NCBI GenBank assembly: GCA_964571595.1
Contig: CAZNCJ010000003.1
Span: 13,477-77,476, forward strand
Reading direction: 5' to 3'
DNA: 64,000 nt
Source: CALCKU01 sp964571595
GTDB lineage: Bacteria; Pseudomonadota; Alphaproteobacteria; Caulobacterales; Maricaulaceae
This document shows positions 7,600 to 17,513 of this stretch, in pieces (position 1 is the stretch's first letter; each line of letters begins with the position of its first letter). A program made the position numbers and the translations under genes. The notes under the pieces are model-generated. The model searched no databases, had not been told where the DNA came from, and saw only the letters and a program-made list of their open reading frames with translations.

Positions 7600-8949
7600 A
7601 TGCGATTCGTTTTTTATTCTCTGGCGCTTATGCTCGCAATTTCGTCTCCGTCAAACCTTATGGCGGCCCCGGGGGATGAATATACTCTGCCCAAGATAGA
7701 TCAAAGCGCGCAAACGCCCCGCACTGAAACAGACTTCCAACACGCAACTGCAAGCCTGCAAAAACAAGTGCGCAGTGCTACTTCAAAGCTAAAGGTGAGC
7801 AACGCCTTCACACTTTCTGAAATCGCGACGGGACTGGGCTCTATTTCGGCCATGATAGAGGATGATAAAGGCAATCTGCTTATACTCGACAAAAAACGCG
7901 GTCGGCTTTACCGCCTCATCGACCGCGCCCGTGACGGAAAAATTGATAACCGTATCCCCTATGCAGCCGCCTTTAAGAAGCCGAGCGGCTTAACCCGCAA
8001 AGGGGAAGATATTTACATTGCCGATCTGAACGGTATTTGGAAAATCAGCTCTGATGGGACGGCGCAATTCGCGCTTAGTCTGTCCAACGCCAATATTTCC
8101 GAGACATTACCCCGTCCGCTTTTTTACGACCAATACCGCAACCGGCTCTTACTCGGTCTGAACCGCACGCAATCGCAAAGCCAGAAGCCTGCCGCGCTTA
8201 TCGAGATTGATATAAAGACAAAACGCGCCAGCATTATTGAAGAGTTCGATGCACCTATCACCCATATTACGCAATCAGTGTCACAGGATATCTGGATAAG
8301 TACGGGCGATAAATTACGCCAACTTGGCAAACAAAGCTCTTATCCGCTGGAGGCTGGGGTGCAGATCGGCGGCTTTGTGCTGCCCCAAAACGCCCTACCT
8401 GAAGATTGGCCGCTTAGCACCAAGGACCATATCATCGTCTCGCAATCCACACCCAGCTTAGGAGACTCAGAAGCAAATCTGGCCCATAAGACAAGCGGCG
8501 GAGTGAATATTGTCAGCTTACCGACTGTTTTCGGCACGCCCCAAAACAAAATTATTGTCATGGCAGATGGATTTTTATCCAAACGCGGCCATGCCGCGTG
8601 GGGGAAACCCGGCCCGTTATTGCTCACCCAAAACGGACTTTATATCTCTGATAGCTGGCAAGGGAGCCTTTGGCGTATCATTCCCGCAAAGCCCCTGCCC
8701 TCACCTAAACAGCCGCGCCTTCCTAAATCTGCCCCTGACAAAGACGACCAGACTGAAATTGAGCTGGCCCAAGACAAGCAGAAGCAAAATACAGACTCAC
8801 AATTTAAAAGCCGTATCACGGCCAGTCAGATCACAGGTTCAAATATTCAGCAAGGCTCAACTCTGAATGACACATCAATCAGCTTGGTGGAAAAGCTGCA
8901 AGAAAAGACAGATGAGACCGTGCCAGAAATAAATACAGAGACAGAATAG
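7600..8949 (+). CDS. Secreted beta-propeller protein, sugar/sorbosone dehydrogenase-like
   Basis: The 449-residue protein starts with a signal peptide (FVFYSLALMLAISSPSNLMAA). Repeats of a beta-propeller follow, for example DDKGNLLILDKKRGRLYRL, KKPSGLTRKGEDIYIADLNGIWKI and PLLLTQNGLYISDSWQGSLWRI. The last is typical of the PQQ-dependent sugar/L-sorbosone dehydrogenase superfamily. The tail after residue 365 is proline- and charge-rich and looks disordered. Cofactor binding cannot be judged by eye, so enzyme activity is uncertain. It is divergent from the HNH operon and converges on ppx. Confidence 0.7.
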   Translation: MRFVFYSLALMLAISSPSNLMAAPGDEYTLPKIDQSAQTPRTETDFQHATASLQKQVRSATSKLKVSNAFTLSEIATGLGSISAMIEDDKGNLLILDKKRGRLYRLIDRARDGKIDNRIPYAAAFKKPSGLTRKGEDIYIADLNGIWKISSDGTAQFALSLSNANISETLPRPLFYDQYRNRLLLGLNRTQSQSQKPAALIEIDIKTKRASIIEEFDAPITHITQSVSQDIWISTGDKLRQLGKQSSYPLEAGVQIGGFVLPQNALPEDWPLSTKDHIIVSQSTPSLGDSEANLAHKTSGGVNIVSLPTVFGTPQNKIIVMADGFLSKRGHAAWGKPGPLLLTQNGLYISDSWQGSLWRIIPAKPLPSPKQPRLPKSAPDKDDQTEIELAQDKQKQNTDSQFKSRITASQITGSNIQQGSTLNDTSISLVEKLQEKTDETVPEINTETE

Positions 8950-8961
8950 CGCCTTAAGGGC

Positions 8962-10482
8962 TTAGGCCTCACTCACCGCAGTCTCATATTCCAGCTCCAT
9001 CAGCTCCGCGAGTTTGCGCAGACGTAATATAACACGCTGTGTGATGAGGTCTTGATAGTCAGGTCTAACGCTTAAAAGTAACCTCTCTTTTTTAACGCTT
9101 AAATCAAAAGCCCCAAGCAACATATTTGAGCGCGCACTGGCGACTACGGCCAAACGTATAGCCGCTCCAAAACACCGCGCCGCATTCCGCTCTTTTACAT
9201 TTAACAACGCATGTATAGCCGCATCATTTGGCGTGACCGGGCTTTTCGTAAATGAGCTAAACAAAATAAGAGAGAGATAGGCCCGCTCTTTATGTGTCAG
9301 GTCGGCCAGCGGCGCGTAAAAGACATCATCAAACACTAATCCGGCCTGATATTCCTCATTTAAACCTTTGCCAATCCCAACAAGGTGACAGGCCGCGCGG
9401 CGAAGGCGGGTTTCATTTTCAACCTCAAAACAGCTAGGTAATTTTCCCGCTATGCCGGAGAGAAATTCAAAGACTGGCATGGCAAAATTTTGGCTTTGTA
9501 AATTTCCGTGGGCAAAATCCCGACAGCCATCAATAAGGGCATTACGGGATTTTATAGTCTCTGGCAGGGAATCGTAGATCAGTCCTTCGCGCAATCCCGT
9601 TGTCGAAATTGTTATTGAGGCAGGCGAGAGCCTTTTAATCAGAACGTCCAGCAGCAACGCCCCGTAAGGTAAGGTTTCAGCGCGGCGTAAACTTATACCC
9701 TTCCAGCCTAAAATATCCGTCCGCCCTTCTCCATATGCCCAACGCGCATGGGCTTGGAAATCCTGCGTCGCTATCTCATAGGCCTGTAAGGTCTTAAGCG
9801 GATAATCGATTTTGTCTTGATGGATTTTAGCCAGGTTTCGCCACGCCCCCCCAATAAGATAGAGCGGTAAGTTTTTATAAGTTGTAAGATCGCTCTGATC
9901 TAAGACGGCATTAACCCGCGAGGTAATTTCCGCGATGTCAAAATCATCATGCTTGGAAATAGCCTGACCAATGACTTTAAAAGGGCCGAGCGGAAATGTC
10001 TGGCCCGGGTTAACGTGTTTGTCTTCAACCCGGATTAGCTCCAGACTTGCACCGCCGAGATCAGCCGCTATCCCGTTAGCGCGCGGCATCGTCGAGATTA
10101 AACCTTGCGCCGTCAGATAGGCTTCTTGCGGGCCGCTAACAGGGGAAATATCCAAGCCTGTTTTATCTTGAACCTGATTTATAAAGGCTTTGGCATCAAC
10201 AGCCTCACGTAAGGCCGCTGTCGCGCCAACGATAATCTTGCTAAGTTTCTGGGCGCGGGAAATGAGGGTGAAGCGCAAAATTGCGGCCAGAGCCAATTCA
10301 CAGCCTTTGGCATTTAACCGCCCCGTCTGGCGTAAATCACGTCCAAGTCCCGCCAGAATTTTTTCATTATAGACGGGCGTAAAGGCACAACCCGCCACTT
10401 CGTAAATCACAAAGCGCACAGAGTTTGACCCTATATCCAGAACGCCCAGTTTTTGGGTCGGCATTTCAGCAAGCTCGGTCAT
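8962..10482 (-). CDS. ppx: Exopolyphosphatase (Ppx/GppA family)
   Basis: The 506-residue protein begins KLGVLDIGSNSVRFVIYE, the ASKHA phosphate-binding motif of Ppx/GppA enzymes. GIAADLGGASLELIRVE near 140 is the second nucleotide-fold motif, and PLYLIGGAWRNLAKIH and STTGLREGLIYDSL follow. The C-terminal third is the HD-like helical domain seen in long Ppx forms. It should hydrolyse terminal phosphate from polyphosphate (or pppGpp) in the cytoplasm. Its ATG overlaps the ppk stop codon by four bases, so synthesis and breakdown of polyphosphate are encoded as a coupled pair. Confidence 0.93.
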   Translation of the reverse strand: MTELAEMPTQKLGVLDIGSNSVRFVIYEVAGCAFTPVYNEKILAGLGRDLRQTGRLNAKGCELALAAILRFTLISRAQKLSKIIVGATAALREAVDAKAFINQVQDKTGLDISPVSGPQEAYLTAQGLISTMPRANGIAADLGGASLELIRVEDKHVNPGQTFPLGPFKVIGQAISKHDDFDIAEITSRVNAVLDQSDLTTYKNLPLYLIGGAWRNLAKIHQDKIDYPLKTLQAYEIATQDFQAHARWAYGEGRTDILGWKGISLRRAETLPYGALLLDVLIKRLSPASITISTTGLREGLIYDSLPETIKSRNALIDGCRDFAHGNLQSQNFAMPVFEFLSGIAGKLPSCFEVENETRLRRAACHLVGIGKGLNEEYQAGLVFDDVFYAPLADLTHKERAYLSLILFSSFTKSPVTPNDAAIHALLNVKERNAARCFGAAIRLAVVASARSNMLLGAFDLSVKKERLLLSVRPDYQDLITQRVILRLRKLAELMELEYETAVSEA

Positions 10483-12623
10483 GAGGATTTGGAGCTTTTC
10501 TTTTTCAAGCGCTGGGTCAAATCCCGCGGTGCAGAATAGGTGAGAGATTTACCCCGACCTGATAGAGAGGGATTATGCATAAAATATTCATGCGCTGAAA
10601 AAGGCGTCTCGTCGACCTCTAATATGGGCCTGATATATTTTCCGCTGGTTTTTAAATACCAGCTATTTTGATTATCCATCAGATTGGCCACCATGACCTG
10701 ATGAAGGATTTGGCGCTTAACGGTTTTATCTTCGACAGGCACCATTGTTTCCACACGGCGGTTAAGATTGCGCGGCATCCAGTCAGCAGATGAGAAAAAC
10801 ACTTTAGCATTCGGATGGGGGAGCGTTTCGCCATTGCCAAAACAGACAATGCGGGAATGTTCCAGATAGCGGCCCACTATGGATTTCACCCTGATATTTT
10901 CCGACAAGTCAGGCACACCGGGGCGCAGGCAACATATACCGCGCACAATCAAATCTATCTGAACCCCCGCCTTGGAGGCGGCGTATAATTTATCGATTAT
11001 ATCCATATCGACCAAGGCATTCATTTTTGCCCAGATCATGGCGGGCTTGCCCTGTTTGGCAAAGGCGATTTCTTCTTTGATATATTGGGATAGCCCATCG
11101 CGTAATTGCAAAGGGGCTATGACCAATTTCTTCAAATTTTGCGGCGGTGAATAGCTGGTCACATAATTAAATAACTTCCCGACATCTTCGCCCATGTCCT
11201 GATTGGCAGTAAAGAGAGCCAGATCCGTATATATTTTTGCGTTTTGTGCATGATAATTGCCGGTACCCAAATGGGTATAGAGTTTTAGTTCCGAAGCTTC
11301 GCGACGCACAACAAGCGAGACTTTGGCGTGGGTTTTATAATCTATAAACCCGTAAACCACTTGGGCGCCTGCCCGTTCCAAATCCCGCGCCCAACGTAAA
11401 TTACTTTCCTCGTCAAAACGCGCCTTTAACTCAACCAAAGCCGTCACATTTTTACCTTGCTCGGCAGCATGAATGAGGGCGCTGACAATCGGGCTATCAT
11501 CTGATGTGCGGTACAATGTCTGTTTAATCGCGACCACATCTGGATCACTGGCGGCCTGTTCCAAAAATTGCACGACAACCTCAAAATCCTCATAAGGGTG
11601 ATGTACAACAATATCCTTGGCAGCTATGGCCGAAAAACAATCCCCGTTAAACTCGCGAATACGTTCCGGGAACCGCGCAATAAAGGGCGTGTATTTCAAT
11701 TCCGGGCGGTTAAATTTAGCAATCTCTATAAGGTCTTTTAAGCCTATCATGCCCTCTATTTCTTGAATATCCTCATCCCAACATTCAAAATTTTCGATCA
11801 AGAAATGTTTCAGGTCCTCAGGCATATCGGCGTTCATCTCAAGCCGGATAACCCGCCCGCGCCGACGCTGCTTAATCAGAAATTCAAAATGCTCAACAAG
11901 GTCTTCCGCCCCCTCATCAATAGCAATATCACTATCACGGATTATACGAAATGTACCGCGCCCGTCCGGGGTCAGTCCGGGGAAAAACTCGGCCGCAAAA
12001 TGGTGTAGAACATCCTCGATTAAAACCAGCGTCAAGGATTTAGACCCTTCGGTATTTAGCCACACAAAGCGCGGCACATGGGAGGGTACAGGGATAAGCG
12101 CGTATAGAGGGTCCTGATCTTTCTTGCGCTTTAGACGTAAGACAAGACCTTGGCCCAAATTTGGAATAAAGGGAAAAGGATGGGCCGGATCAACCGCCAA
12201 AGGCGAGAGCAATGGCATAATCTGTGTATTATATATAGTGGCGAGTTGTTCGAGTGCCTCTTGAGATAAATCCTCCGGTTTGTGGATATGAACCTTTTCA
12301 TCGGCTAATTCATTGATCTGGGCTTGCAGAGCTTTTTGCTGCGCTTTTGTAATTTTGCGCACGCGCTTATTGATTTTTTTAAGCTGGCGTCTGGGAGTAA
12401 GCCCGTCAAAACTCGGCTGGCTAACACCCGCGAGAACTTGTGTACGCAATCCCGCCACACGCACCATATAAAACTCATCCAGATTTGAAGCTGATATAGA
12501 TAGAAATTTTACGCGCTCCAGCAAAGGGACATTTTTATCACTGGCGACTTCTAAAACCCGCGTATTAAAAAACAGCCACGATAATTCCCGGTTGAAATAT
12601 TTATGATCAGAACTTTGTTTCAT
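10479..12623 (-). CDS. ppk1: Polyphosphate kinase 1
   Basis: The 714-residue protein matches PPK1 along its length. It has the N-terminal FNRELSWLFFNTRVLEVA and SASNLDEFYMVRVAG, then SPLAVDPAHPFPFI, then IKQTLYRTSDDSPIV. The first catalytic histidine region is DYKTHAKVSLVVRRE (His432), followed by THLGTGNYH. The second conserved histidine is in VGRYLEHSRIVCFGNG (His589). It reversibly polymerises ATP gamma-phosphate into polyphosphate. It sits upstream of ppx with an ATGA overlap and lies a few kilobases from the pst operon, so the region handles phosphate uptake and storage together. Confidence 0.97.
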   Translation of the reverse strand: MKQSSDHKYFNRELSWLFFNTRVLEVASDKNVPLLERVKFLSISASNLDEFYMVRVAGLRTQVLAGVSQPSFDGLTPRRQLKKINKRVRKITKAQQKALQAQINELADEKVHIHKPEDLSQEALEQLATIYNTQIMPLLSPLAVDPAHPFPFIPNLGQGLVLRLKRKKDQDPLYALIPVPSHVPRFVWLNTEGSKSLTLVLIEDVLHHFAAEFFPGLTPDGRGTFRIIRDSDIAIDEGAEDLVEHFEFLIKQRRRGRVIRLEMNADMPEDLKHFLIENFECWDEDIQEIEGMIGLKDLIEIAKFNRPELKYTPFIARFPERIREFNGDCFSAIAAKDIVVHHPYEDFEVVVQFLEQAASDPDVVAIKQTLYRTSDDSPIVSALIHAAEQGKNVTALVELKARFDEESNLRWARDLERAGAQVVYGFIDYKTHAKVSLVVRREASELKLYTHLGTGNYHAQNAKIYTDLALFTANQDMGEDVGKLFNYVTSYSPPQNLKKLVIAPLQLRDGLSQYIKEEIAFAKQGKPAMIWAKMNALVDMDIIDKLYAASKAGVQIDLIVRGICCLRPGVPDLSENIRVKSIVGRYLEHSRIVCFGNGETLPHPNAKVFFSSADWMPRNLNRRVETMVPVEDKTVKRQILHQVMVANLMDNQNSWYLKTSGKYIRPILEVDETPFSAHEYFMHNPSLSGRGKSLTYSAPRDLTQRLKKKSSKSS

Positions 12624-12767
12624 ACAGCCTTATAATTCGGCAAAAAATCTCAGAAAGAAGGACTTGCCAATAAGCAGGTCAGGCACATGCCTATAGCCAT
12701 AAGCCTTATACAATATCAGAGAATTTTCGCAATGCAGGCAAGCGAGCCAAACAGAAAGCCAATGGGC

Positions 12768-13250
12768 TTAGGCGGCATTAATGGACGTTTCGTCCGTCAA
12801 AGAGATAAACAGGCTTTGCGCATCCGGAGCTGCTCTAAGGCGCGCTCTAACATCAGGGCGGCGTAGACGGCGCGATATTTGCGCCAAGGCACGTAAATGC
12901 TCACCGCCAGCATCAAAGGGCGCAATAAGCATAGCCACCAAATCGACAGGTCGGTTATCTACGGCCTCATATTCAACAGCTTCTTCGAGCGTCGCGAAAA
13001 CACCGTGAACAGACTTTATACCTTCAAGTCGCGCATGCGGTATAGCCACACCGGATCCGACTCCTGTTGAGCCTAATTTTTCACGTTCCAAAGCAGCCGT
13101 GACAATGTCCCGGCTCTCAAGTCCAGAGCTTTCAAGTAAGCCGCTTTTATCAAAAAGCGCGGCCATATCCTGAAATAACTGCTTTTTACTGCGCACTGAC
13201 AAAGAACACAACATTCCATCAGCGCCAAATAGAGTTTCGAGTGTCATCAC
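12768..13250 (-). CDS. ptsN: Nitrogen-PTS EIIA component
   Basis: The 160-residue protein is a PTS EIIA of the fructose/Ntr type. It contains REKLGSTGVGSGVAIPHARLEGI, in which the His of IPHAR is the phosphorylation site, then PVDLVAMLIAPFDAGGEHLRALAQISRRLR. It is a cytoplasmic regulator of the nitrogen phosphotransferase system (carbon, nitrogen and potassium balance), not a sugar transporter. It follows hpf on the same strand after a 61-base gap, the order seen next to rpoN in many proteobacteria. Met1 and Met2 are both possible starts. Confidence 0.95.
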   Translation of the reverse strand: MMTLETLFGADGMLCSLSVRSKKQLFQDMAALFDKSGLLESSGLESRDIVTAALEREKLGSTGVGSGVAIPHARLEGIKSVHGVFATLEEAVEYEAVDNRPVDLVAMLIAPFDAGGEHLRALAQISRRLRRPDVRARLRAAPDAQSLFISLTDETSINAA

Positions 13251-13311
13251 AACCCGCTAAATTAAAACCAGGTGGGCATCCCCCCACCATTTCGCGTCGC
13301 CTTTAGCCTTA

Positions 13312-13887
13312 TTATCGCTGCGGGTCAATCCATCCAATATTTCCATCACTGCGCTTAAAGACGACATTTAAGCCGCCATGTTTGGCATTGTTGAAAATTA
13401 CCACGCCATTATCAGCAAGTCCAAGCTCGAGCGCGGCCATACTCGGCGTTAAAGTTCTGATTTTACCCGGTTTTTCAGCTATAACCATTGGTTCTGCCGG
13501 AAGCTCGAGCTGGGCGTCATCATCAAGGGCTTGGTTTTCGTCAATCGGATTTTCTAAAATGAACATAGAAAAACCTTGGGCCTTACTATCGGCATTATGA
13601 TCTTTAAGGCGTCTTTTGTAACGCCGTAAGCGCTTTTCAATATGCTCTAAGGCCTCATCAGAGGCCCCGTAAGCATCATGGGCCTCGCCTTTGGATTCAA
13701 GAGAAGCACCAGAGGGTAAATGGATTGAACACACCGTTCGAAACCCCGTACCTTCGCGCGATACCGAAATCTGCGCCTCCCCGTCTCGGTGGATATATTT
13801 AGCCATCATATCGTCTATTCGGTCGGTTATGCGCTCACGCAGAGCAGAAGAAACATCAATACCTTTGGAGACGATTTGTATTTGCAT
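13312..13887 (-). CDS. hpf: Ribosome hibernation promoting factor, long form
   Basis: The 191-residue protein has the N-terminal HPF/RaiA domain (MQIQIVSKGIDVSSALRERI, KYIHRDGEAQISVSREG, HDAYGASDEALEHIEKRLRRYKRRLKDH). The C-terminal dimerisation domain after residue 130 (IRTLTPSMAALELGLADNGVVIFNN, NVVFKRSDGNIGWID) makes it the long form. It should bind the small subunit and pair 70S ribosomes into inactive 100S dimers in stationary phase. Downstream is ptsN. The rpoN gene that is normally next to it lies 6.3 kb upstream, beyond the pst operon. Confidence 0.95.
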   Translation of the reverse strand: MQIQIVSKGIDVSSALRERITDRIDDMMAKYIHRDGEAQISVSREGTGFRTVCSIHLPSGASLESKGEAHDAYGASDEALEHIEKRLRRYKRRLKDHNADSKAQGFSMFILENPIDENQALDDDAQLELPAEPMVIAEKPGKIRTLTPSMAALELGLADNGVVIFNNAKHGGLNVVFKRSDGNIGWIDPQR

Positions 13888-14025
13888 AAATAACCTTTCA
13901 TATGTTGCACCCCCACACTATCACAAATGTTCCACAAATGCAGGTCTAAAATAATCTAAATACCAACAGCCTCAATTGAGGGTTAAAATAACAGGCTGGC
14001 TGGTAAATATATAAAGCTAAAGGGG

Positions 14026-14844
14026 TTAGCCTGTCCGGCCAGTAATATAATCCTGCGTCTGGCTATAAGTAGGATTGGTGAAGATTTTCTCGGTCAGGTC
14101 ATATTCGACCAGATCACCCATATGGAAAAAAGCCGTCTTATCGGAAATACGCGCCGCCTGCGCCATAGAATGGGTCACAATAATAATACAATAACGCTGT
14201 TTAAGCTCGTCGATTAAAGCCTCGAGTTTGGCCGTAGCGATCGGGTCTAGCGCGGAAGCCGGCTCGTCCATTAAAATGACTTCAGGGGAGACGGCAATAG
14301 CGCGCGCAATAACAAGTCTTTGTTGCTGGCCGCCAGATAAGCCCGTACCCGGAGAACGCAGGCGGTCTTTAACCTCATCCCACAGCCCAGCCCGTTTCAG
14401 GCTTTTTTCAACCAGATGATCCAGCTCATCCTTAGAGGATGTCAAACCATGTATGCGCGGGCCGTAAGCCACATTATCATAAATGGATTTTGGAAAAGGA
14501 TTGGGTTTTTGAAACACCATGCCGACGCGCGCGCGCAGCAAAACCGGGTCTAGCTCTTTGGCATATATATCTTCACCGTCCATGCGAATATCGCCCGAGA
14601 CACGACAGCCCTCTATCGTGTCATTCATCCGGTTAAACACGCGTAAAAAGGAAGACTTGCCACAACCCGACGGGCCGATAAAAGCTGTCACGCCATTATC
14701 GGGAATACTCATATTAATGCCGTGCAAAGCCTCGAAATCATCATAATGCACACGAACATCTTTGACGACGAATTTCATCGGTTGGTCGTCAATATTCGTT
14801 TTAACGGAACCTTCCGGTTTCAGACTTTTAACATCAATTTTCAT
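14026..14844 (-). CDS. pstB: Phosphate ABC transporter ATP-binding protein
   Basis: The protein is a PstB ATPase: Walker A GPSGCGKSS, Q-loop VGMVFQKPNPFPKSIYDNVAYG, signature LSGGQQQRLVIARAIA, Walker B VILMDEPASALDP and the H-loop THSM. I place the start at the ATG at 14844 (MKIDVKSLKP), because a GGAG lies 8 bases upstream and this start avoids a long overlap with pstA. A longer frame from 14889 is open but less likely. The length of 272 residues is normal. It powers high-affinity phosphate uptake with PstC and PstA. No phoU follows; the next gene is hpf after about 140 bases. Confidence 0.95.
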   Translation of the reverse strand: MKIDVKSLKPEGSVKTNIDDQPMKFVVKDVRVHYDDFEALHGINMSIPDNGVTAFIGPSGCGKSSFLRVFNRMNDTIEGCRVSGDIRMDGEDIYAKELDPVLLRARVGMVFQKPNPFPKSIYDNVAYGPRIHGLTSSKDELDHLVEKSLKRAGLWDEVKDRLRSPGTGLSGGQQQRLVIARAIAVSPEVILMDEPASALDPIATAKLEALIDELKQRYCIIIVTHSMAQAARISDKTAFFHMGDLVEYDLTEKIFTNPTYSQTQDYITGRTG

Positions 14845-14848
14845 AAGC

Positions 14849-16150
14849 CTATCTCCGCTTCTCAAGACGGTTGCGAAGCCAAATCGCAAATCCGTTCATA
14901 CAAATCAAGACAATCAATAAAATAATGATCGCGGCTGATGTGCGTTCTGACCATGCCCGTTCTGCACTATCAGACCACAGGAATATCTGCACAGGCAAGG
15001 CTGATGAGGGTTCCATAATAGATTGCGGAATTTCTGTAACAAAGGCAACCATGCCAATCATCAGCAAGGGCGCGGTTTCACCCAAGACCTGCGCCATGCC
15101 AATGATGGAACCTGTCAATATACCTGGGCCAGCAAGTGGCAATTTATGATGGAACACCGCTTGGACATGTGAGGCGCCAACGCTAAGCGCGCCGTTCACA
15201 ATAGAAGGCGAGACAGAGCGCATAGCGGCCCGTGTCGCAATAGTGATAGTCGGAAAAGCGCGCAAAGCCAAAACCATACCCCCCACAAGCGGGGCAGATC
15301 GTGGCAGTCCGAAAAAGTTCAAAAACACTGCCAGACCCAAAAGGCCAAAAACAATAGAGGGCACAGCCGCAAGATTATTGATATTTATCTCGATTAGGTC
15401 GGTCCATTTATTTTTAGGCGCAAATTCATCCAGATATATCGCAGCCCCCACCCCGATGGGAAAGGCCAATATAAAGGCCACACCCAGTAACATTAAGGAC
15501 CCGACGACAGCACTGGCTATGCCGGCAAGTTCGGGGTCGCGACTATCGGGATTGGTGAAAAATATCTTGTTAAATTTCGACGAAATAACGCCGCGCTCAG
15601 ACAATTGATCTATCCACTCGATTTGATTGTCTTTGATTTTGCGGCGGTTTTCAGGCGTTTCGCGTTTGATATAGCCTTTGAGTAATTGATCCACCTGATC
15701 TGATGTCGGCACAACAACACGGATGGTCTGACCTATAAGGTTCGGGTTTTGATAGACTTTTTGACGCAAATGATCTTCGGCACCAGAGGCCGAGACAAGC
15801 GCAAATAAAGCCCGCTTATCCTTACGTCCCGAGACTTCGGGGAATTGGGCATAAAGCGTGTCTTGGACAATACGGCGATAATTTGCCCCGCGTAGTTTTT
15901 CACTATCGCGCGCGCCTGTCGGGTCCAGCACGGTTTCCTCAAGCTTCACATCGAGCGTCATAAAATGTTGGTAAAAGGCCGTATAGCCGGTTCCGACCAA
16001 GCTGATGAGCAACCAGAATAAAGAGGCAATGGCAAATCCGATTGCGACAAGCCCCCAACGCCTAAAGCGTCTTTCCTTTGCATTGCGTTTAGCCAGACGT
16101 TTAATCGCCGTTTCAGAATTATGAATTGATGTCGAAGAACTAGGTGCCAT
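14849..16150 (-). CDS. pstA: Phosphate ABC transporter permease PstA
   Basis: The 433-residue protein has the PstA permease core in its C-terminal two thirds: GAAIYLDEFAPKNKWTDLIEININNLAAVPSIVFGLLGL, LRAFPTITIATRAAMRSV, then GASHVQAVFHHKLPLAGPGILTGSIIGMAQVLGETAPLL. The first 200 residues contain one membrane helix (about 34-58) and a large periplasmic domain. This makes it longer than the roughly 290 residues of the enteric protein but usual for alphaproteobacteria. Its ATG overlaps the pstC TGA by one base, showing translational coupling. Confidence 0.95.
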   Translation of the reverse strand: MAPSSSTSIHNSETAIKRLAKRNAKERRFRRWGLVAIGFAIASLFWLLISLVGTGYTAFYQHFMTLDVKLEETVLDPTGARDSEKLRGANYRRIVQDTLYAQFPEVSGRKDKRALFALVSASGAEDHLRQKVYQNPNLIGQTIRVVVPTSDQVDQLLKGYIKRETPENRRKIKDNQIEWIDQLSERGVISSKFNKIFFTNPDSRDPELAGIASAVVGSLMLLGVAFILAFPIGVGAAIYLDEFAPKNKWTDLIEININNLAAVPSIVFGLLGLAVFLNFFGLPRSAPLVGGMVLALRAFPTITIATRAAMRSVSPSIVNGALSVGASHVQAVFHHKLPLAGPGILTGSIIGMAQVLGETAPLLMIGMVAFVTEIPQSIMEPSSALPVQIFLWSDSAERAWSERTSAAIIILLIVLICMNGFAIWLRNRLEKRR

Positions 16151-17394
16151 CAGTCATATCTCTCGCGGTATTTACGCACAACGGTCAAAGCAATGACGTT
16201 GAGAATAAGGGTGATGATAAACAAGACCAGACCCAAGGCAAAAGCTGCCAAAGTCTTGGGACTATCAAATTCTTGGTCACCTGTGAGAAGCGCGACAATC
16301 TGAACCGTCACCGTCGTGACCGCCTCAAAGGGATTGGCCGTAAGATTAGCCGCGCGTCCGGCCGCCATAACCACAATCATCGTCTCGCCAATAGCGCGCG
16401 ATATGGCCAGCAAAAAGGCACCAATTATACCCGGCAGTGCGCCTGCAAAAATCACCTTTTGCATCGTCTCGGATTTTGTCGCACCCAAAGCATAAGAGCC
16501 GTCACGCAAAGTTTGAGGCACTGCATTAATGACGTCATCAGACAATGAGGATATGAGCGGTATAATCATTACGCCCATTACAACACCGGCAGAAATCGCA
16601 CTTTGTGTCGGAACGGAAAATCCCAAACTTTCCGCCATAAGACGAATGGTAGGCCCAACGGTAAGCAAGGCGAAAAACCCGTAAACCACGGTGGGGATAC
16701 CCGCTAATATCTCAATGGCGGGTTTGACAATTGCCCGCATGCGTTTGCTGGCATATTCAGATAGGTAAACCGCGATCATAAGCCCAATAGGGCCCGCCAC
16801 TAAAATCGCGATCAACATGATTAAAAACGTACCCGCAAATATAGGCACAGCCCCAAAGGCTCCGGATTGTCCAGCCTGATCCGCGCGAAGGGCGGTTTGA
16901 GGTGACCACTGCAATCCAAATAGAAACTCGGACGGGGAGACTTGTTCAAAGAAGCGCCAGCTCTCAAACACCAATGACAGGATAATACCTAGCGTCGTTA
17001 AAACCGCAATGGCGGAGAGGAAAATCAAAAACCCTTTGATAAATCTTTCAACATAATTACGGGCTCTAAAATCAACGGCAATTCTGCGGTTACACAGCAC
17101 GATTATAGCGCCTGCACTTATAATAAGCGCGCCCAGCCATAAGATATTAAAACCAAGCGAGGCGGTAAAATTGCCATTGGCGCGCCATAACACACCGATG
17201 ACAAAAACAGCAAAGCCCGTCAGCCCAACAAGCCAAGCCGTCAAATAGCCATAATAGCTTGATTGAGAGTGAAAACTCTCTCCATTTTGACGGGCTGTAA
17301 GTAATTTTTGATTTGCAGCACTGCGATTATACGCAAAGCCGCCTATGACAAGCACAGCGAGTAATACAAGCATGTAAGACGTAATATTACTCAC
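16150..17394 (-). CDS. pstC: Phosphate ABC transporter permease PstC
   Basis: The permease core is clear: FLFGLQWSPQTALRADQAG, PIGLMIAVYLSEYASKRMRAIVKPAIEILAGIPTVVYGFFALL, then GVMIIPLISSLSDDVINAVPQTLRDGSYALGATKSET and AISRAIGETMIVVMAAG. The N-terminus has extra membrane helices compared with enteric PstC. No ATG fits the family N-terminus. I chose the GTG at 17394 (product starting SNITSYMLVLLAVL, just before the first helix). A GTG at 17445, 17 codons further out and preceded by AGGG, is the alternative. It is cotranscribed with pstS upstream and overlaps pstA downstream. Confidence 0.93.
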   Translation of the reverse strand: MSNITSYMLVLLAVLVIGGFAYNRSAANQKLLTARQNGESFHSQSSYYGYLTAWLVGLTGFAVFVIGVLWRANGNFTASLGFNILWLGALIISAGAIIVLCNRRIAVDFRARNYVERFIKGFLIFLSAIAVLTTLGIILSLVFESWRFFEQVSPSEFLFGLQWSPQTALRADQAGQSGAFGAVPIFAGTFLIMLIAILVAGPIGLMIAVYLSEYASKRMRAIVKPAIEILAGIPTVVYGFFALLTVGPTIRLMAESLGFSVPTQSAISAGVVMGVMIIPLISSLSDDVINAVPQTLRDGSYALGATKSETMQKVIFAGALPGIIGAFLLAISRAIGETMIVVMAAGRAANLTANPFEAVTTVTVQIVALLTGDQEFDSPKTLAAFALGLVLFIITLILNVIALTVVRKYRERYD

Positions 17395-17513
17395 CGGAGC
17401 CCATTTTCGCAGATTAAGACAATAGTGCGGCGCAAAGCACCGCACTATCCCTATAAATCGTTAGGTAGCAATTTCCTACAGCTCCCAGACAATAAATGAC
17501 AAATAAATGTCAA